10,801 bases of DNA from G020354785 sp964534745 (GCA_964534745.1 CAZHQW010000081.1:1-10801), one strand, 5' to 3'; shown: positions 1 through 6,210, numbered from the stretch's first letter. Translations and numbers: made by a program. The notes: generated by a model from the sequence alone, not told the origin.

Positions 1-549
1 AGGTGCGGCAGTCTTAAATTTGGTTGAAGCAACAGGTTCGGCAGCGGCAGGTTCCTCTGCCTCAGCTTCGGCTTCCTTTTTCTTCTCCAGCTCTGCCTGT
101 TTCTCAGCAAAAGCCTTTGCCTTTTCTTCCCTGATTTTGGATTCGGCTTCCTGACGCTTTTTAGCTTCAGCAGCTTTCTTTTTGGTTATTTTGTCTTTTT
201 CAGCTTTTTGACTGGCCTGCTTTTCTTTTAACCATGCCTGGAACCTGGTTTCAGCTTCTTCTTCTGAAAAGGCACCCTTTCTGGCACCTTCGAGCAGATG
301 TTTTTTAATTAATACACCTTGTTTAGATAATATGGATCTGCATATATCTGTGGGTTGAGCGCCCTTTTGTAACCAATCTAATGCTCTATCAAAATTTAAT
401 TCAATAGTAGCAGGATCAGTGCAAGGATTATAATTTCCAATCCTTTCAATGTATTTACCATCTCGTGGCGCCCTGCTATCGGCTATCACAATGTGATAGA
501 ACGGACTTTTTTTACGACCCTGTCTCGTTAATCTAATCTTTACGGGCAT
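1..549 (-). CDS. rpsP: 30S ribosomal protein S16, C-terminally extended, 3' end outside window
   Basis: Small-subunit ribosomal protein that binds 16S rRNA during early 30S assembly. The visible part is 183 codons, reading from ATG at 549 to the left edge without a stop, so the C-terminus is missing. The N-terminus MPVKIRLTRQGRKKSPFYHI, followed by VIADSRAPRDGKYIERIGNYNP, is the classic S16 signature. The core ends near residue 85. After it come at least 98 residues rich in Lys, Ala and Glu (about 90-170), predicted to be a long charged helix or coiled coil, then an Ala/Pro/Glu linker. Most bacterial S16 proteins are about 80-90 residues; long tails of this kind are known in Bacteroidota. It is divergent from rpsT and has its own promoter match at 593-600. 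No Shine-Dalgarno is visible before the ATG, as usual for the phylum. Identity is certain; the role of the tail is unknown. Confidence 0.97.
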   Translation of the reverse strand, partial: MPVKIRLTRQGRKKSPFYHIVIADSRAPRDGKYIERIGNYNPCTDPATIELNFDRALDWLQKGAQPTDICRSILSKQGVLIKKHLLEGARKGAFSEEEAETRFQAWLKEKQASQKAEKDKITKKKAAEAKKRQEAESKIREEKAKAFAEKQAELEKKKEAEAEAEEPAAAEPVASTKFKTAAP

Positions 550-592
550 TTATTTACTAATTAATTTGATAAAGTATAAATTTTAAAGAGTG

Positions 593-621
593 CAAAGGTA
601 TAATATTTTTTAATAATCAGA
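593..621 (-). promoter_or_regulatory. Predicted Bacteroidota-type promoter of rpsP
   Basis: On the minus strand, positions 600 to 593 read TACCTTTG followed by C. This is an exact match to the Bacteroidota primary-sigma -7 consensus TAnnTTTG. A TCTG (621 to 618), three of four matches to the -33 TTTG, lies 17 bp upstream. The start codon is 43 bp downstream of the element. This is a motif match only; no transcript evidence is available. Confidence 0.6.
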
Positions 622-674
622 TTCCATTTAATTAGATTTTTAACCTAATATTATATTAAATACAAAAAAATATT

Positions 675-682
675 TACTTTTG
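675..682 (+). promoter_or_regulatory. Predicted Bacteroidota-type -7 element of rpsT
   Basis: TACTTTTG followed by T matches the consensus TAnnTTTG exactly, and lies 25 bp before the rpsT start codon. No good TTTG-like -33 element is seen 17-20 bp upstream, where the DNA is simply AT-rich. Together with the minus-strand match at 593-600 it makes a back-to-back divergent promoter region for two ribosomal protein genes. Confidence 0.5.
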
Positions 683-707
683 TGACCGCTTATAAATATG
701 TTAAAAA

Positions 708-959
708 ATGGCACATCACAAGTCAGCAAAAAAGAGGATCAGGCAAAATGAAAAGCATAAGCTTGATAATAAAGTATACGCCAGGACCACTCGTAGCGCA
801 ATAAAAAAGTTGAAGTCAACAACTGATAAAAAAGAAGCAAGTAAATTATATCCCGAAGTTGTTTCAATGCTCGACAAGTTGGCTAAAAGAAATATAATTC
901 ACAAGAATAAATCATCAAACATTAAATCAAAACTTGCCAAGCTGGTAAACAATTTGTAA
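708..959 (+). CDS. rpsT: 30S ribosomal protein S20
   Basis: Small basic protein that binds the 5' domain of 16S rRNA and helps assemble the 30S subunit. The 83-residue length is normal for the family. The N-terminus MAHHKSAKKRIRQNEKHK is the S20 hallmark, followed by the R-x-Y-A-R-T-x-R-S-A-I-K-K-L segment. The C-terminal helix carries LAKRNIIHKNKSSNIKSKLA, the conserved (K/R)NxIHKNKAARxKSRLxK-type motif. The ATG at 708 is the only sensible start. There is no Shine-Dalgarno before it; the preceding bases are A-rich. It is transcribed away from rpsP and followed 23 bp later by a strong intrinsic terminator. Confidence 0.98.
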   Translation: MAHHKSAKKRIRQNEKHKLDNKVYARTTRSAIKKLKSTTDKKEASKLYPEVVSMLDKLAKRNIIHKNKSSNIKSKLAKLVNNL

Positions 960-982
960 GCTTATAAGAAATTAAGAAATAC

Positions 983-1007
983 CCCTCTGAACCTCAGAGG
1001 GTTTTTT
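983..1007 (+). terminator. Rho-independent terminator after rpsT
   Basis: Perfect 8-bp stem CCCTCTGA / TCAGAGGG (983-990 and 994-1001) with an ACC loop, followed by six T (1002-1007), then G, TTT, C and six more T. It is the clearest terminator in the window. radC starts only 17 bp after the first T-run, with no promoter visible in between. radC expression therefore depends on read-through of this terminator or on an unrecognised promoter. Confidence 0.92.
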
Positions 1008-1024
1008 GTTTCTTTTTTAACGAT

Positions 1025-1723
1025 ATGGGTAATTATAAGAAGTTAAGTATAAAACACTGGGCAGTAGAAGACAGGCCCAGGGAGAGATTTCTTGCCAAAG
1101 GCATCCAAAGTCTTAGTGACACTGAATTAATAGCATTGCTCATAGGAACAGGGACAAAGGAAATAACAGCTGTGGAGCTTGCCAGGCAAATCATGAGAAA
1201 TGCTGATAATAATCTTAACCGACTGGGGAAGTTTAATGTTGATGATTTGCTGAAATTCAAAGGTGTGGGTGAGGCTAAGGCCATATCGATAATAGCGGCA
1301 CTTGAGCTTGGCCGCAGGAGAAAATTATCTGATACGCCTGACAGGCATAAGATCTTGAGCAGCAAGGATGTATTTGAAGAATTTTTTCCGGTAATTTCTG
1401 ACCTGGCTCATGAAGAGTTCTGGATAATGCTTTTAAACAGGTCTAACAGGATAATTGACAAATACAGGATAAGCCAGGGAGGAACAGCCGGAACAGTTAT
1501 TGACATAAAAATAATTATTAAAAGAGCAGTTGAAAAACTTGCATCATCAATTATTCTGTGCCATAACCACCCTTCAGGCAATCTTACCCCAAGCAAGGCC
1601 GATATTAACATAACATGCAAACTTAAAGAAGCAGCAGAACTGATGGACATAAAAATGCTGGATCATATTATTGTTGCCGACAACACTTATTTCTCATTTA
1701 CTGATGAAGGAGTGTTGAGTTAA
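1025..1723 (+). CDS. radC: RadC family protein (JAB/MPN domain, UPF0758)
   Basis: 232 residues, full length for RadC. The N-terminal part (about 5-100) is the UPF0758 helical domain, with KGIQSLSDTELIALLIGTGT at 25-44 and a helix-hairpin-helix-like GVGEAKA at 80-86. The C-terminal part (about 110-232) is a JAB1/MPN metalloprotease fold. Its metal-site motif CHNHPSGNLTPSKAD gives H180, H182 and D193, with S190 before the Asp. The acidic pair E130/E131 is in the right place for the upstream JAMM glutamate. The name comes from an old DNA-repair assignment that has been questioned; the biochemical role of chromosomal RadC is not settled. The ATG at 1025 has no Shine-Dalgarno, but the N-terminus matches the family. 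It sits just downstream of the rpsT terminator; the next gene is 80 bp away and has its own promoter match. Confidence 0.95.
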   Translation: MGNYKKLSIKHWAVEDRPRERFLAKGIQSLSDTELIALLIGTGTKEITAVELARQIMRNADNNLNRLGKFNVDDLLKFKGVGEAKAISIIAALELGRRRKLSDTPDRHKILSSKDVFEEFFPVISDLAHEEFWIMLLNRSNRIIDKYRISQGGTAGTVIDIKIIIKRAVEKLASSIILCHNHPSGNLTPSKADINITCKLKEAAELMDIKMLDHIIVADNTYFSFTDEGVLS

Positions 1724-1759
1724 TTATCATTTAATACAAACATTTATGCAAAACAATAA

Positions 1760-1767
1760 TATATTTG
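1760..1767 (+). promoter_or_regulatory. Predicted Bacteroidota-type -7 element for the rhomboid genes
   Basis: TATATTTG followed by C is an exact TAnnTTTG match. It lies 36 bp before the ATG of the first rhomboid gene, in the 80-bp gap after radC. No convincing -33 TTTG lies 17-20 bp upstream. It is supported by position and motif only. Confidence 0.45.
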
Positions 1768-1803
1768 CGTTGTTAAATAATATTCAGGTAACTTAAAGAG
1801 CTT

Positions 1804-2655
1804 ATGACTACTTTTGGAGCAGGCAGTTTTGGATCAACCACCCGTGTAGTAAGAAATCTGCTGATTATTAATATTGCAATTTACTGTCTGAGCATTTTAT
1901 TGTGGGTTATGTTCGGGTTGGATTTACAACATATTTTCGGGCTTTACTATTTCAAGTCACCAGACTTTAAACCATACCAGATCATTACACATATGTTCCT
2001 TCATGCATATATGAATCCTGTCACTAACAGGATTATTATATTTCACATTCTTTTTAATATGTTCGGACTATGGATGTTCGGCAGGGTTCTAGAGAATGTA
2101 CTGGGGAGCAAAAGATTTTTCATTCTTTATTTCGTCAGTGGCATTGGCGCTGCCTTGATTCATTTGCTGGTTCTGCATTTGCAATTATCACCTTTATTAA
2201 AACTTGCGGATACATTTTATAATACCCCCACCTATGAGACTTTTAGTCTGATAATTAATAGATATGTAAATAATCCGTCACAGGAAGTTTTTAACTTTAT
2301 GTCCGATTGGATTAAGGATAGGGATAATGCTAATTATATCAGAGTTGCAACAGACGCAGTCCATAAAATTGTAGAGGCACGCATTGGGAGTATAACGGTG
2401 GGGGCTTCGGGAGCTGTTTTTGGTATTCTGGCGGCATTTACTCTTCTCTTCCCAAATGTTGAGTTGATGCTGATCTTTTTCCCCGTACCTATTAAGGCTA
2501 AATACCTGGTGCCAGGCTATGCAGTACTGGAACTTATTTTCGGGGTAGCAAATTTTAAGGGTGATAATATTGCTCATTTTGCTCATCTTGGAGGGGCACT
2601 GTTCGGACTTATGATGGTTTTGATATGGAAAAGAAAACAGTTCATTAGATATTAA
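1804..2655 (+). CDS. Rhomboid family intramembrane serine protease, with large internal insertion
   Basis: Predicted polytopic inner-membrane serine protease that cleaves transmembrane substrates within the bilayer. The expected elements appear in order. HMFLH is at 63-67. HILFNMFGLWMFG is at 81-93, where H81 and N85 correspond to the oxyanion-site His/Asn of GlpG. The catalytic-serine motif GASGAVFG at 200-207 gives nucleophile S202. NIAHFAHLGGALFG near the C-terminus gives catalytic H261. The catalytic dyad is therefore intact. About 60 hydrophilic residues (roughly 131-193) are inserted between the helix ending near 128 and the serine helix; such a loop is absent from compact rhomboids like GlpG. 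The N-terminus begins with a short Gly/Ser/Thr-rich cytoplasmic stretch. A second, divergent rhomboid gene follows 34 bp downstream. The substrate cannot be predicted. Confidence 0.93.
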   Translation: MTTFGAGSFGSTTRVVRNLLIINIAIYCLSILLWVMFGLDLQHIFGLYYFKSPDFKPYQIITHMFLHAYMNPVTNRIIIFHILFNMFGLWMFGRVLENVLGSKRFFILYFVSGIGAALIHLLVLHLQLSPLLKLADTFYNTPTYETFSLIINRYVNNPSQEVFNFMSDWIKDRDNANYIRVATDAVHKIVEARIGSITVGASGAVFGILAAFTLLFPNVELMLIFFPVPIKAKYLVPGYAVLELIFGVANFKGDNIAHFAHLGGALFGLMMVLIWKRKQFIRY

Positions 2656-2656
2656 C

Positions 2657-2664
2657 TAATTTTG
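2657..2664 (+). promoter_or_regulatory. Possible -7 element between the two rhomboid genes
   Basis: TAATTTTG followed by T matches TAnnTTTG. It lies 2 bp after the stop of the first rhomboid gene and 25 bp before the ATG of the second. It also overlaps a small imperfect palindrome (CTAAT / ATTAG, 2656-2670). No -33 element is seen. In DNA this AT-rich a chance match is quite possible, so the second gene may simply be cotranscribed with the first. Confidence 0.25.
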
Positions 2665-2689
2665 TATTAGTGCTTAAGCAAATCAGCGA

Positions 2690-3598
2690 ATGACAATAAT
2701 TGATGAAATAAAGCAGTCATATAAGAGGGGGGGAGTACTTGTAAAGCTTATATATATTAACATTATCATTTTCCTGGTTTTATTTCCCCTGGTGAGATAT
2801 ATTCCTTCTTTTCATGATAAATTCCTCACTTATTTTATGGTGCCCGCAGATCTTAAAACTTTCATATTCAGGCCATGGACTGTTTTCACTTACATGTTTC
2901 TGCATTTTAATTTTCTGCATATTCTGTTTAATATGATCTGGCTCTACATGTTTGGCAGGATATTTCTAATGTTCATGACCGAAAAGCAGCTGTTGAGTAC
3001 TTACATCCTGGGAGGTCTGGCAGGAGCACTGTTATTTATTATTTCATATAATATTTTTCTTTTGATTTTTCATAATGTCATTCAGGGAATTGAAGAATCT
3101 GTCAGGAACTCTGTAATGCTGGGAGCTTCGGCAGGGGTTATGGCAATAGCAATGGCAGTATGTTTTTATGCACCGGATTATAGTGTGTATGTTCCCCTTA
3201 TAGGACCCGTAAAGCTGATATATATAGCTATCTTTTTTATTGTTACAGACGTATTGCAGATCATTTATTCCACAAATGCCGGGGGACACATTGCACACCT
3301 GGGGGGAGCATTATACGGCTACTATTTTGTAAAGCAATACAGGAAAGGGAAAGATACGGGTAAAGGGCTGAACAGTTTCCTGGATTATATAGCCACATTG
3401 TTTAAGCCGCGGAAAAAGAGGATGAAGGTATCTTTCAAACGCAGTGCCAGGGAAATGACTGATATGGAATATAACCAGAGAAAGGCAGAAGCACAGGAAG
3501 AAGTAGATCGTATACTCGACAAGATTGCCCGGTCAGGATACGATAGCCTTACGAAGAAAGAAAAAGAAATCCTCTTCAGGATGAGTGATAAAAAATAA
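2690..3598 (+). CDS. Rhomboid family intramembrane serine protease with C-terminal DUF6576-like tail
   Basis: Second predicted rhomboid protease, 302 residues. The conserved sites are FTYMFLHFNFLHILFNMIWL at 66-85 (H77 and N81 as oxyanion/support residues), GASAGV at 145-150 with catalytic S147, and HIAHLGGALYG at 200-210 with catalytic H203. The membrane core ends near residue 215. A basic, hydrophilic cytoplasmic tail of about 85 residues follows. Its end, EVDRILDKIARSGYDSLTKK (271-290), continues into EKEILFRMS and resembles the DUF6576 domain found at the C-terminus of Bacteroidota rhomboids. It has no long insertion like the upstream paralogue, and the two share little beyond the motifs, so this is not a recent duplication. 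Its 3' end lies 3 bp from the convergent PLP-enzyme gene. Confidence 0.93.
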   Translation: MTIIDEIKQSYKRGGVLVKLIYINIIIFLVLFPLVRYIPSFHDKFLTYFMVPADLKTFIFRPWTVFTYMFLHFNFLHILFNMIWLYMFGRIFLMFMTEKQLLSTYILGGLAGALLFIISYNIFLLIFHNVIQGIEESVRNSVMLGASAGVMAIAMAVCFYAPDYSVYVPLIGPVKLIYIAIFFIVTDVLQIIYSTNAGGHIAHLGGALYGYYFVKQYRKGKDTGKGLNSFLDYIATLFKPRKKRMKVSFKRSAREMTDMEYNQRKAEAQEEVDRILDKIARSGYDSLTKKEKEILFRMSDKK

Positions 3599-3615
3599 CT
3601 TTTAAGTTTTAAAAG
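3589..3615 (-). terminator. Possible AT-rich terminator of the minus-strand two-gene unit
   Basis: At the convergent junction, CTTTTAA (3599-3605) and TTAAAAG (3609-3615) form a perfect 7-bp hairpin with a 3-base loop. Read on the minus strand, the hairpin is followed by TTATTTTTT (3598-3590). The stop codon of the PLP-enzyme gene lies inside the hairpin. The stem is almost entirely A-T, so it is weak. On the plus strand there is no T-run after it. Confidence 0.4.
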
Positions 3616-4555
3616 GAAGATTATTAAGATCAACATTACCTCCTGTTAAAATTATCCCTGTTTTACTGTTACTGAACATGTCCTTATTTTCAAGGACAGC
3701 AGCCAGTGTTACAGCGGCAGAGGGCTCGACAACAATTTTCATCCGTTCCCAGATCATCCTCATTGCATTTATTATTGTAACTTCTTTCACTGTAATAATA
3801 TTGTCGACTTTATTTCTGATAATTTCAAATGTCAGGTCTCCAAGCGAAGTCAATAGTCCGTCCGCTATAGTAACCGGATTTTTTGAGGGGATAAGCCTGC
3901 CGCTTTTAAACGACCGGTAGGCGTCATCAGCATTAAGGGGTTCGGCACCTATTATTTTAATATGCGGATTCATAGCTTTAGCTGCAATTGCTGTGCCACT
4001 CAATATACCTCCGCCTCCAACGGGAGTGATTATATAATTCAGTGAATTCACCTTTTCGATAAGTTCTTTTGCTGCTGTTCCCTGTCCGCTTATAACCTCG
4101 AAACAGTTATAGGGATGAATAAATACGGCTCCGGTTTTTGCCACTACTTTGTCCAGGGTCTGCTCCCTTGATGCCAGTGTAGGCTCGCAAAATGTGATAT
4201 TGGCTCCATAGCTCCTCACAGCGTTAACTTTTACCGGTAATGCAGTTTCAGGCATTACTATATGGCATTTGATTTTTCTGGTTCTTGCCGCCAGGGCCAG
4301 TGCTCCCGCATGATTTCCCGAAGAGTGGGTAGCAACTCCTTTTTTTGCCATTTCTTCGCTTAATGACAGTACCGCATTTGTAGCTCCCCTGAATTTAAAA
4401 GCTCCAGCCTTCTGAAAGTTCTCACATTTAAAATACAGCTCGGAGCCTACCATCTTATTAATACATGAAGATGTCAGGACAGGGGTGTTATGGATATAAT
4501 CCTTAATCCTTGTATGCGCTTTTTCTATGTCCCTGTATGATGGAATATTAGCCAT
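3602..4555 (-). CDS. Serine racemase / threonine (serine) dehydratase-type PLP enzyme
   Basis: Fold-type II PLP enzyme of 317 residues without a C-terminal ACT domain, so not the regulated biosynthetic IlvA form. KAGAFKFRGA at 49-58 supplies the Schiff-base lysine K54. THSSGNHAGALA at 76-87 is the PLP-ring loop; S79 aligns with the re-face serine of eukaryotic serine racemase. PVGGGGILSG at 178-187 is the phosphate-binding glycine loop. GAEPLNADDAYRS at 203-215 matches the Mg-binding segment of serine racemase (E205, A209, D211), and VVEPSAAVTLAAV starts at 275. These details favour a serine racemase/serine dehydratase-like enzyme acting on L-Ser or L-Thr, but racemisation and ammonia elimination cannot be separated from sequence alone. 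It overlaps the stop of the upstream secreted-protein gene by 8 bp, so the two are probably translationally coupled. It is likely cytosolic. Confidence 0.88.
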   Translation of the reverse strand: MANIPSYRDIEKAHTRIKDYIHNTPVLTSSCINKMVGSELYFKCENFQKAGAFKFRGATNAVLSLSEEMAKKGVATHSSGNHAGALALAARTRKIKCHIVMPETALPVKVNAVRSYGANITFCEPTLASREQTLDKVVAKTGAVFIHPYNCFEVISGQGTAAKELIEKVNSLNYIITPVGGGGILSGTAIAAKAMNPHIKIIGAEPLNADDAYRSFKSGRLIPSKNPVTIADGLLTSLGDLTFEIIRNKVDNIITVKEVTIINAMRMIWERMKIVVEPSAAVTLAAVLENKDMFSNSKTGIILTGGNVDLNNLPFKT

Positions 4556-5360
4556 AATTCAATTCAAAAAACAGGCAGCTTTCTTTAAGTTTCTTAAATT
4601 CTTCAAGCTTCTCCAGTACCTTTACCGATATATAATACTGGTTTGTTTCAAGCAGGTATTTTTCACTAAAATTACAAAAAACCATGAATTCTGTGAGTTC
4701 ATCACCTTCCAATCCGGTTAATTCACCAACTATATCAGGATTAAATTTTTCATAGATAATATTACTGATTTTTTCTTTTTCCCTGATTTTTTTGAGCTTA
4801 ATCATTGCAATTTCTTCGGGTGTAAGTATGGGCACAGAATAAAGCACGCCCCGGGCAAGCTTGTCCATATCCTGTTGATACTTCACTTCCCTGCCGGTTT
4901 GTCTTGAAATATCATATAACGACTTTCGCAGTTTATCGGTTTTCGTTTCCTGAAGTTTAAGGGCCAGCACTTTCTGCTTAAACTGCTCGTAAGTGCCCAG
5001 CGCATAAACCCGGACTTCGAGTATTTCGTATCTTCTTGGTGTGAGTTCTATAAATACCGACTTTTCCATCAGCATGGAATCGGTAATACAGACAGCCTTT
5101 AAAAAGAAGCCTATTGCCGAAAAGACAAGTGTATCTCCCTTGCTTACGCTAACTGCGAAATAGCCACTTGTATCTGAGACAGATGTCCTGCGGGTTCTCT
5201 CATTATAAATATGCACAAGAGGAATATACTCGAATGTATGTTCATTGACAATAATACCTTTCAGTAATGATGATGTTACTGCCTGACTGGTTTGCGGATA
5301 AAGGGGGACGAGAATTACTGGCAGGCAGAAGTGGATTAATATTTTTAATGCGGGCTTCAA
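4548..5360 (-). CDS. Secreted CarboxypepD_reg-like domain protein, TTG start
   Basis: 270-residue hypothetical protein. Residues 1-27 look like a Sec signal peptide: a basic start, hydrophobic core ILIHFCLPVILVPL and Ala-containing cleavage region QTSQA. Residues about 32-108 fit a carboxypeptidase regulatory-like beta-sandwich (G-x-I-V near 35, D-T-S-G-Y-F at 63-68, G-D-T-L-V-F-S-A-I-G-F at 75-85), a domain often found in envelope proteins of Bacteroidota. Residues 120-262 are charged and mostly helical. Near the C-terminus, FMVFCNFSEKYLLETNQYY (225-243) resembles a segment I associate with other Bacteroidota proteins of this architecture. The start must be TTG at 5360: the only codons between it and an in-frame stop are ATA AGC GAT, and the first in-frame ATG (codon 96) would remove the signal peptide and most of the domain. 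Periplasmic or cell-surface location is inferred. Function unknown. Confidence 0.82.
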   Translation of the reverse strand: MKPALKILIHFCLPVILVPLYPQTSQAVTSSLLKGIIVNEHTFEYIPLVHIYNERTRRTSVSDTSGYFAVSVSKGDTLVFSAIGFFLKAVCITDSMLMEKSVFIELTPRRYEILEVRVYALGTYEQFKQKVLALKLQETKTDKLRKSLYDISRQTGREVKYQQDMDKLARGVLYSVPILTPEEIAMIKLKKIREKEKISNIIYEKFNPDIVGELTGLEGDELTEFMVFCNFSEKYLLETNQYYISVKVLEKLEEFKKLKESCLFFELNYG

Positions 5361-5468
5361 ATCGCTTATTCAGGTAAATTATAAATCTAAGAAGCTTCAG
5401 GATTAAAAAAAATTTAATGCCGTTAAATTTTGTTAAATGTATTTCAGGGGAAAGCGGATTTATTGTTT

Positions 5469-5476
5469 TAATTTTG
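5469..5476 (+). promoter_or_regulatory. Predicted -7 element for the queD-yidD-metal transporter cluster
   Basis: TAATTTTG matches TAnnTTTG and lies 38 bp before the ATG at 5515. A TTTG occurs at 5429-5432, but 36 bp away, too far to be its -33 partner. The element falls inside the codons that would be added by an ATG at 5437, which argues for the shorter protein. I see no recognisable Zur or other metal-regulator operator in the divergent gap. Confidence 0.4.
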
Positions 5477-5514
5477 AACTAATTGATAGTTTTAACAAGT
5501 CTGAAATTAATATT

Positions 5515-5925
5515 ATGAAAGTAACGGTATGCAGAAAAGCGCATTTTAATGCTGCCCACAGGATTTATAACCCGGAATGGGGTGATGCTGAAAACAGTAA
5601 GATTTTCGGTGTTTGCAGTAATCCCAATTACCATGGGCATAATTATAACCTCATTGTTAAGGTCACCGGCGATATTAATCCGGATACAGGTTATGTTATG
5701 GATATTAATCTGCTGAAAGCAATTATCGAGGAGACGGTGATAAAAAGATATGATCATAAGAACCTTAACCTTGATGTTGAAGATTTTAAGAATGCTATTC
5801 CTACTGCTGAAAATATAGCTGTAGCTATTTGGAACCTTTTACATGCCAGGATTGATCAAAAGTTCGGACTAAAAGTGGTACTTTATGAAACCGAGCGTAA
5901 CTTTATTGAATACGAGGGAAAATGA
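5515..5925 (+). CDS. 6-pyruvoyl-tetrahydropterin synthase / QueD family enzyme (COG0720)
   Basis: Zinc enzyme of the tunnelling fold, 136 residues, acting on 7,8-dihydroneopterin triphosphate. Zn ligands are H15 (KAHFNAAH), H40 and H42 (YHGHNY). C34 is the catalytic cysteine, D80/H81 lie in YDHKNLNLD, and E126 in ETERNF is the pterin-anchoring glutamate. Five residues separate C34 from HGH (CxxxxxHGH). This is the spacing of tetrahydrobiopterin-type PTPS rather than the CxxxHGH of classical QueD in queuosine synthesis, so I leave the symbol blank. I chose ATG 5515, not ATG 5437: MKVTVCRKAHFNAAHR is where the family begins, the extra 26 residues resemble no domain, and the promoter match lies within them. 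The stop overlaps the yidD start by 4 bp (ATGA). Confidence 0.9.
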   Translation: MKVTVCRKAHFNAAHRIYNPEWGDAENSKIFGVCSNPNYHGHNYNLIVKVTGDINPDTGYVMDINLLKAIIEETVIKRYDHKNLNLDVEDFKNAIPTAENIAVAIWNLLHARIDQKFGLKVVLYETERNFIEYEGK

Positions 5926-6191
5926 AATTATACCGGGTTTTACGCAACATTTTAATACAGATAATTATTTTGCCGATAAGGTTTTACCAGCTTGCCATCT
6001 CACCTCTTATGCCGGCAAGTTGCCGGCATTTGCCGACATGCTCCCAGTATGCCATTGAAGCTTTAAAGGTACATGGAATTTTCAAAGGAAGCTGGCTTGC
6101 CTTCAGGAGAATTATACGCTGTCATCCCTGGGGTACACATGGCTTTGACCCTGTGCCCCCAAAAAAAATAAAAACAAAGATGTATAAATAG
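5922..6191 (+). CDS. yidD: Membrane protein insertion efficiency factor YidD
   Basis: Small membrane-associated protein that assists YidC-dependent insertion of inner-membrane proteins. The 89-residue length is typical. An N-terminal amphipathic/hydrophobic helix (about 8-27) is followed by the family core: PASCRHLPTCSQYAIEAL at 31-48 with conserved C34 and C40, HG at 51-52, KGSWLAFRRIIRCHPWG at 55-71 with C67, and GFDPVPP at 74-80. The short C-terminal tail is basic. It is usually encoded next to rnpA and yidC; here it is instead the second gene of a metal-transporter cluster, joined to the COG0720 gene by an ATGA overlap and 19 bp ahead of the binding-protein gene. This suggests cotranscription, not necessarily shared function. 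Its coding sequence contains a 21-bp perfect palindrome (6009-6029). Confidence 0.95.
   Translation: MKLYRVLRNILIQIIILPIRFYQLAISPLMPASCRHLPTCSQYAIEALKVHGIFKGSWLAFRRIIRCHPWGTHGFDPVPPKKIKTKMYK
6009..6029. repeat. Perfect 10-bp inverted repeat with 1-base spacer, inside yidD
   Basis: The arms ATGCCGGCAA (6009-6018) and TTGCCGGCAT (6020-6029) are exact reverse complements around G6019. In mRNA they could form a roughly 9-bp GC-rich hairpin with a 3-base loop. The site encodes the conserved M-P-A-S-C-R-H stretch of YidD, so coding constraint contributes. It is unusual in such AT-rich DNA. No T-run follows, so it is not a terminator. Confidence 0.6.
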
Positions 6192-6210
6192 ATAATTTCT
6201 CAGGTTTTTT

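Noticed and set aside
1033..1650. Two open frames antisense to radC
   Set aside because: They lie wholly inside a well-identified gene, have no recognisable domains, and their composition is that expected from reading radC backwards.
2656..2670. CTAAT...ATTAG hairpin after the first rhomboid gene as a terminator
   Set aside because: The stem is only 5 bp, A-T rich, and no T-run follows it.
5437..5514. N-terminal extension of the COG0720 enzyme by 26 codons from an upstream ATG
   Set aside because: The added residues resemble no domain, the family begins at MKVTVCRKAHFNAAHR, and the TAnnTTTG promoter match lies inside the extension.
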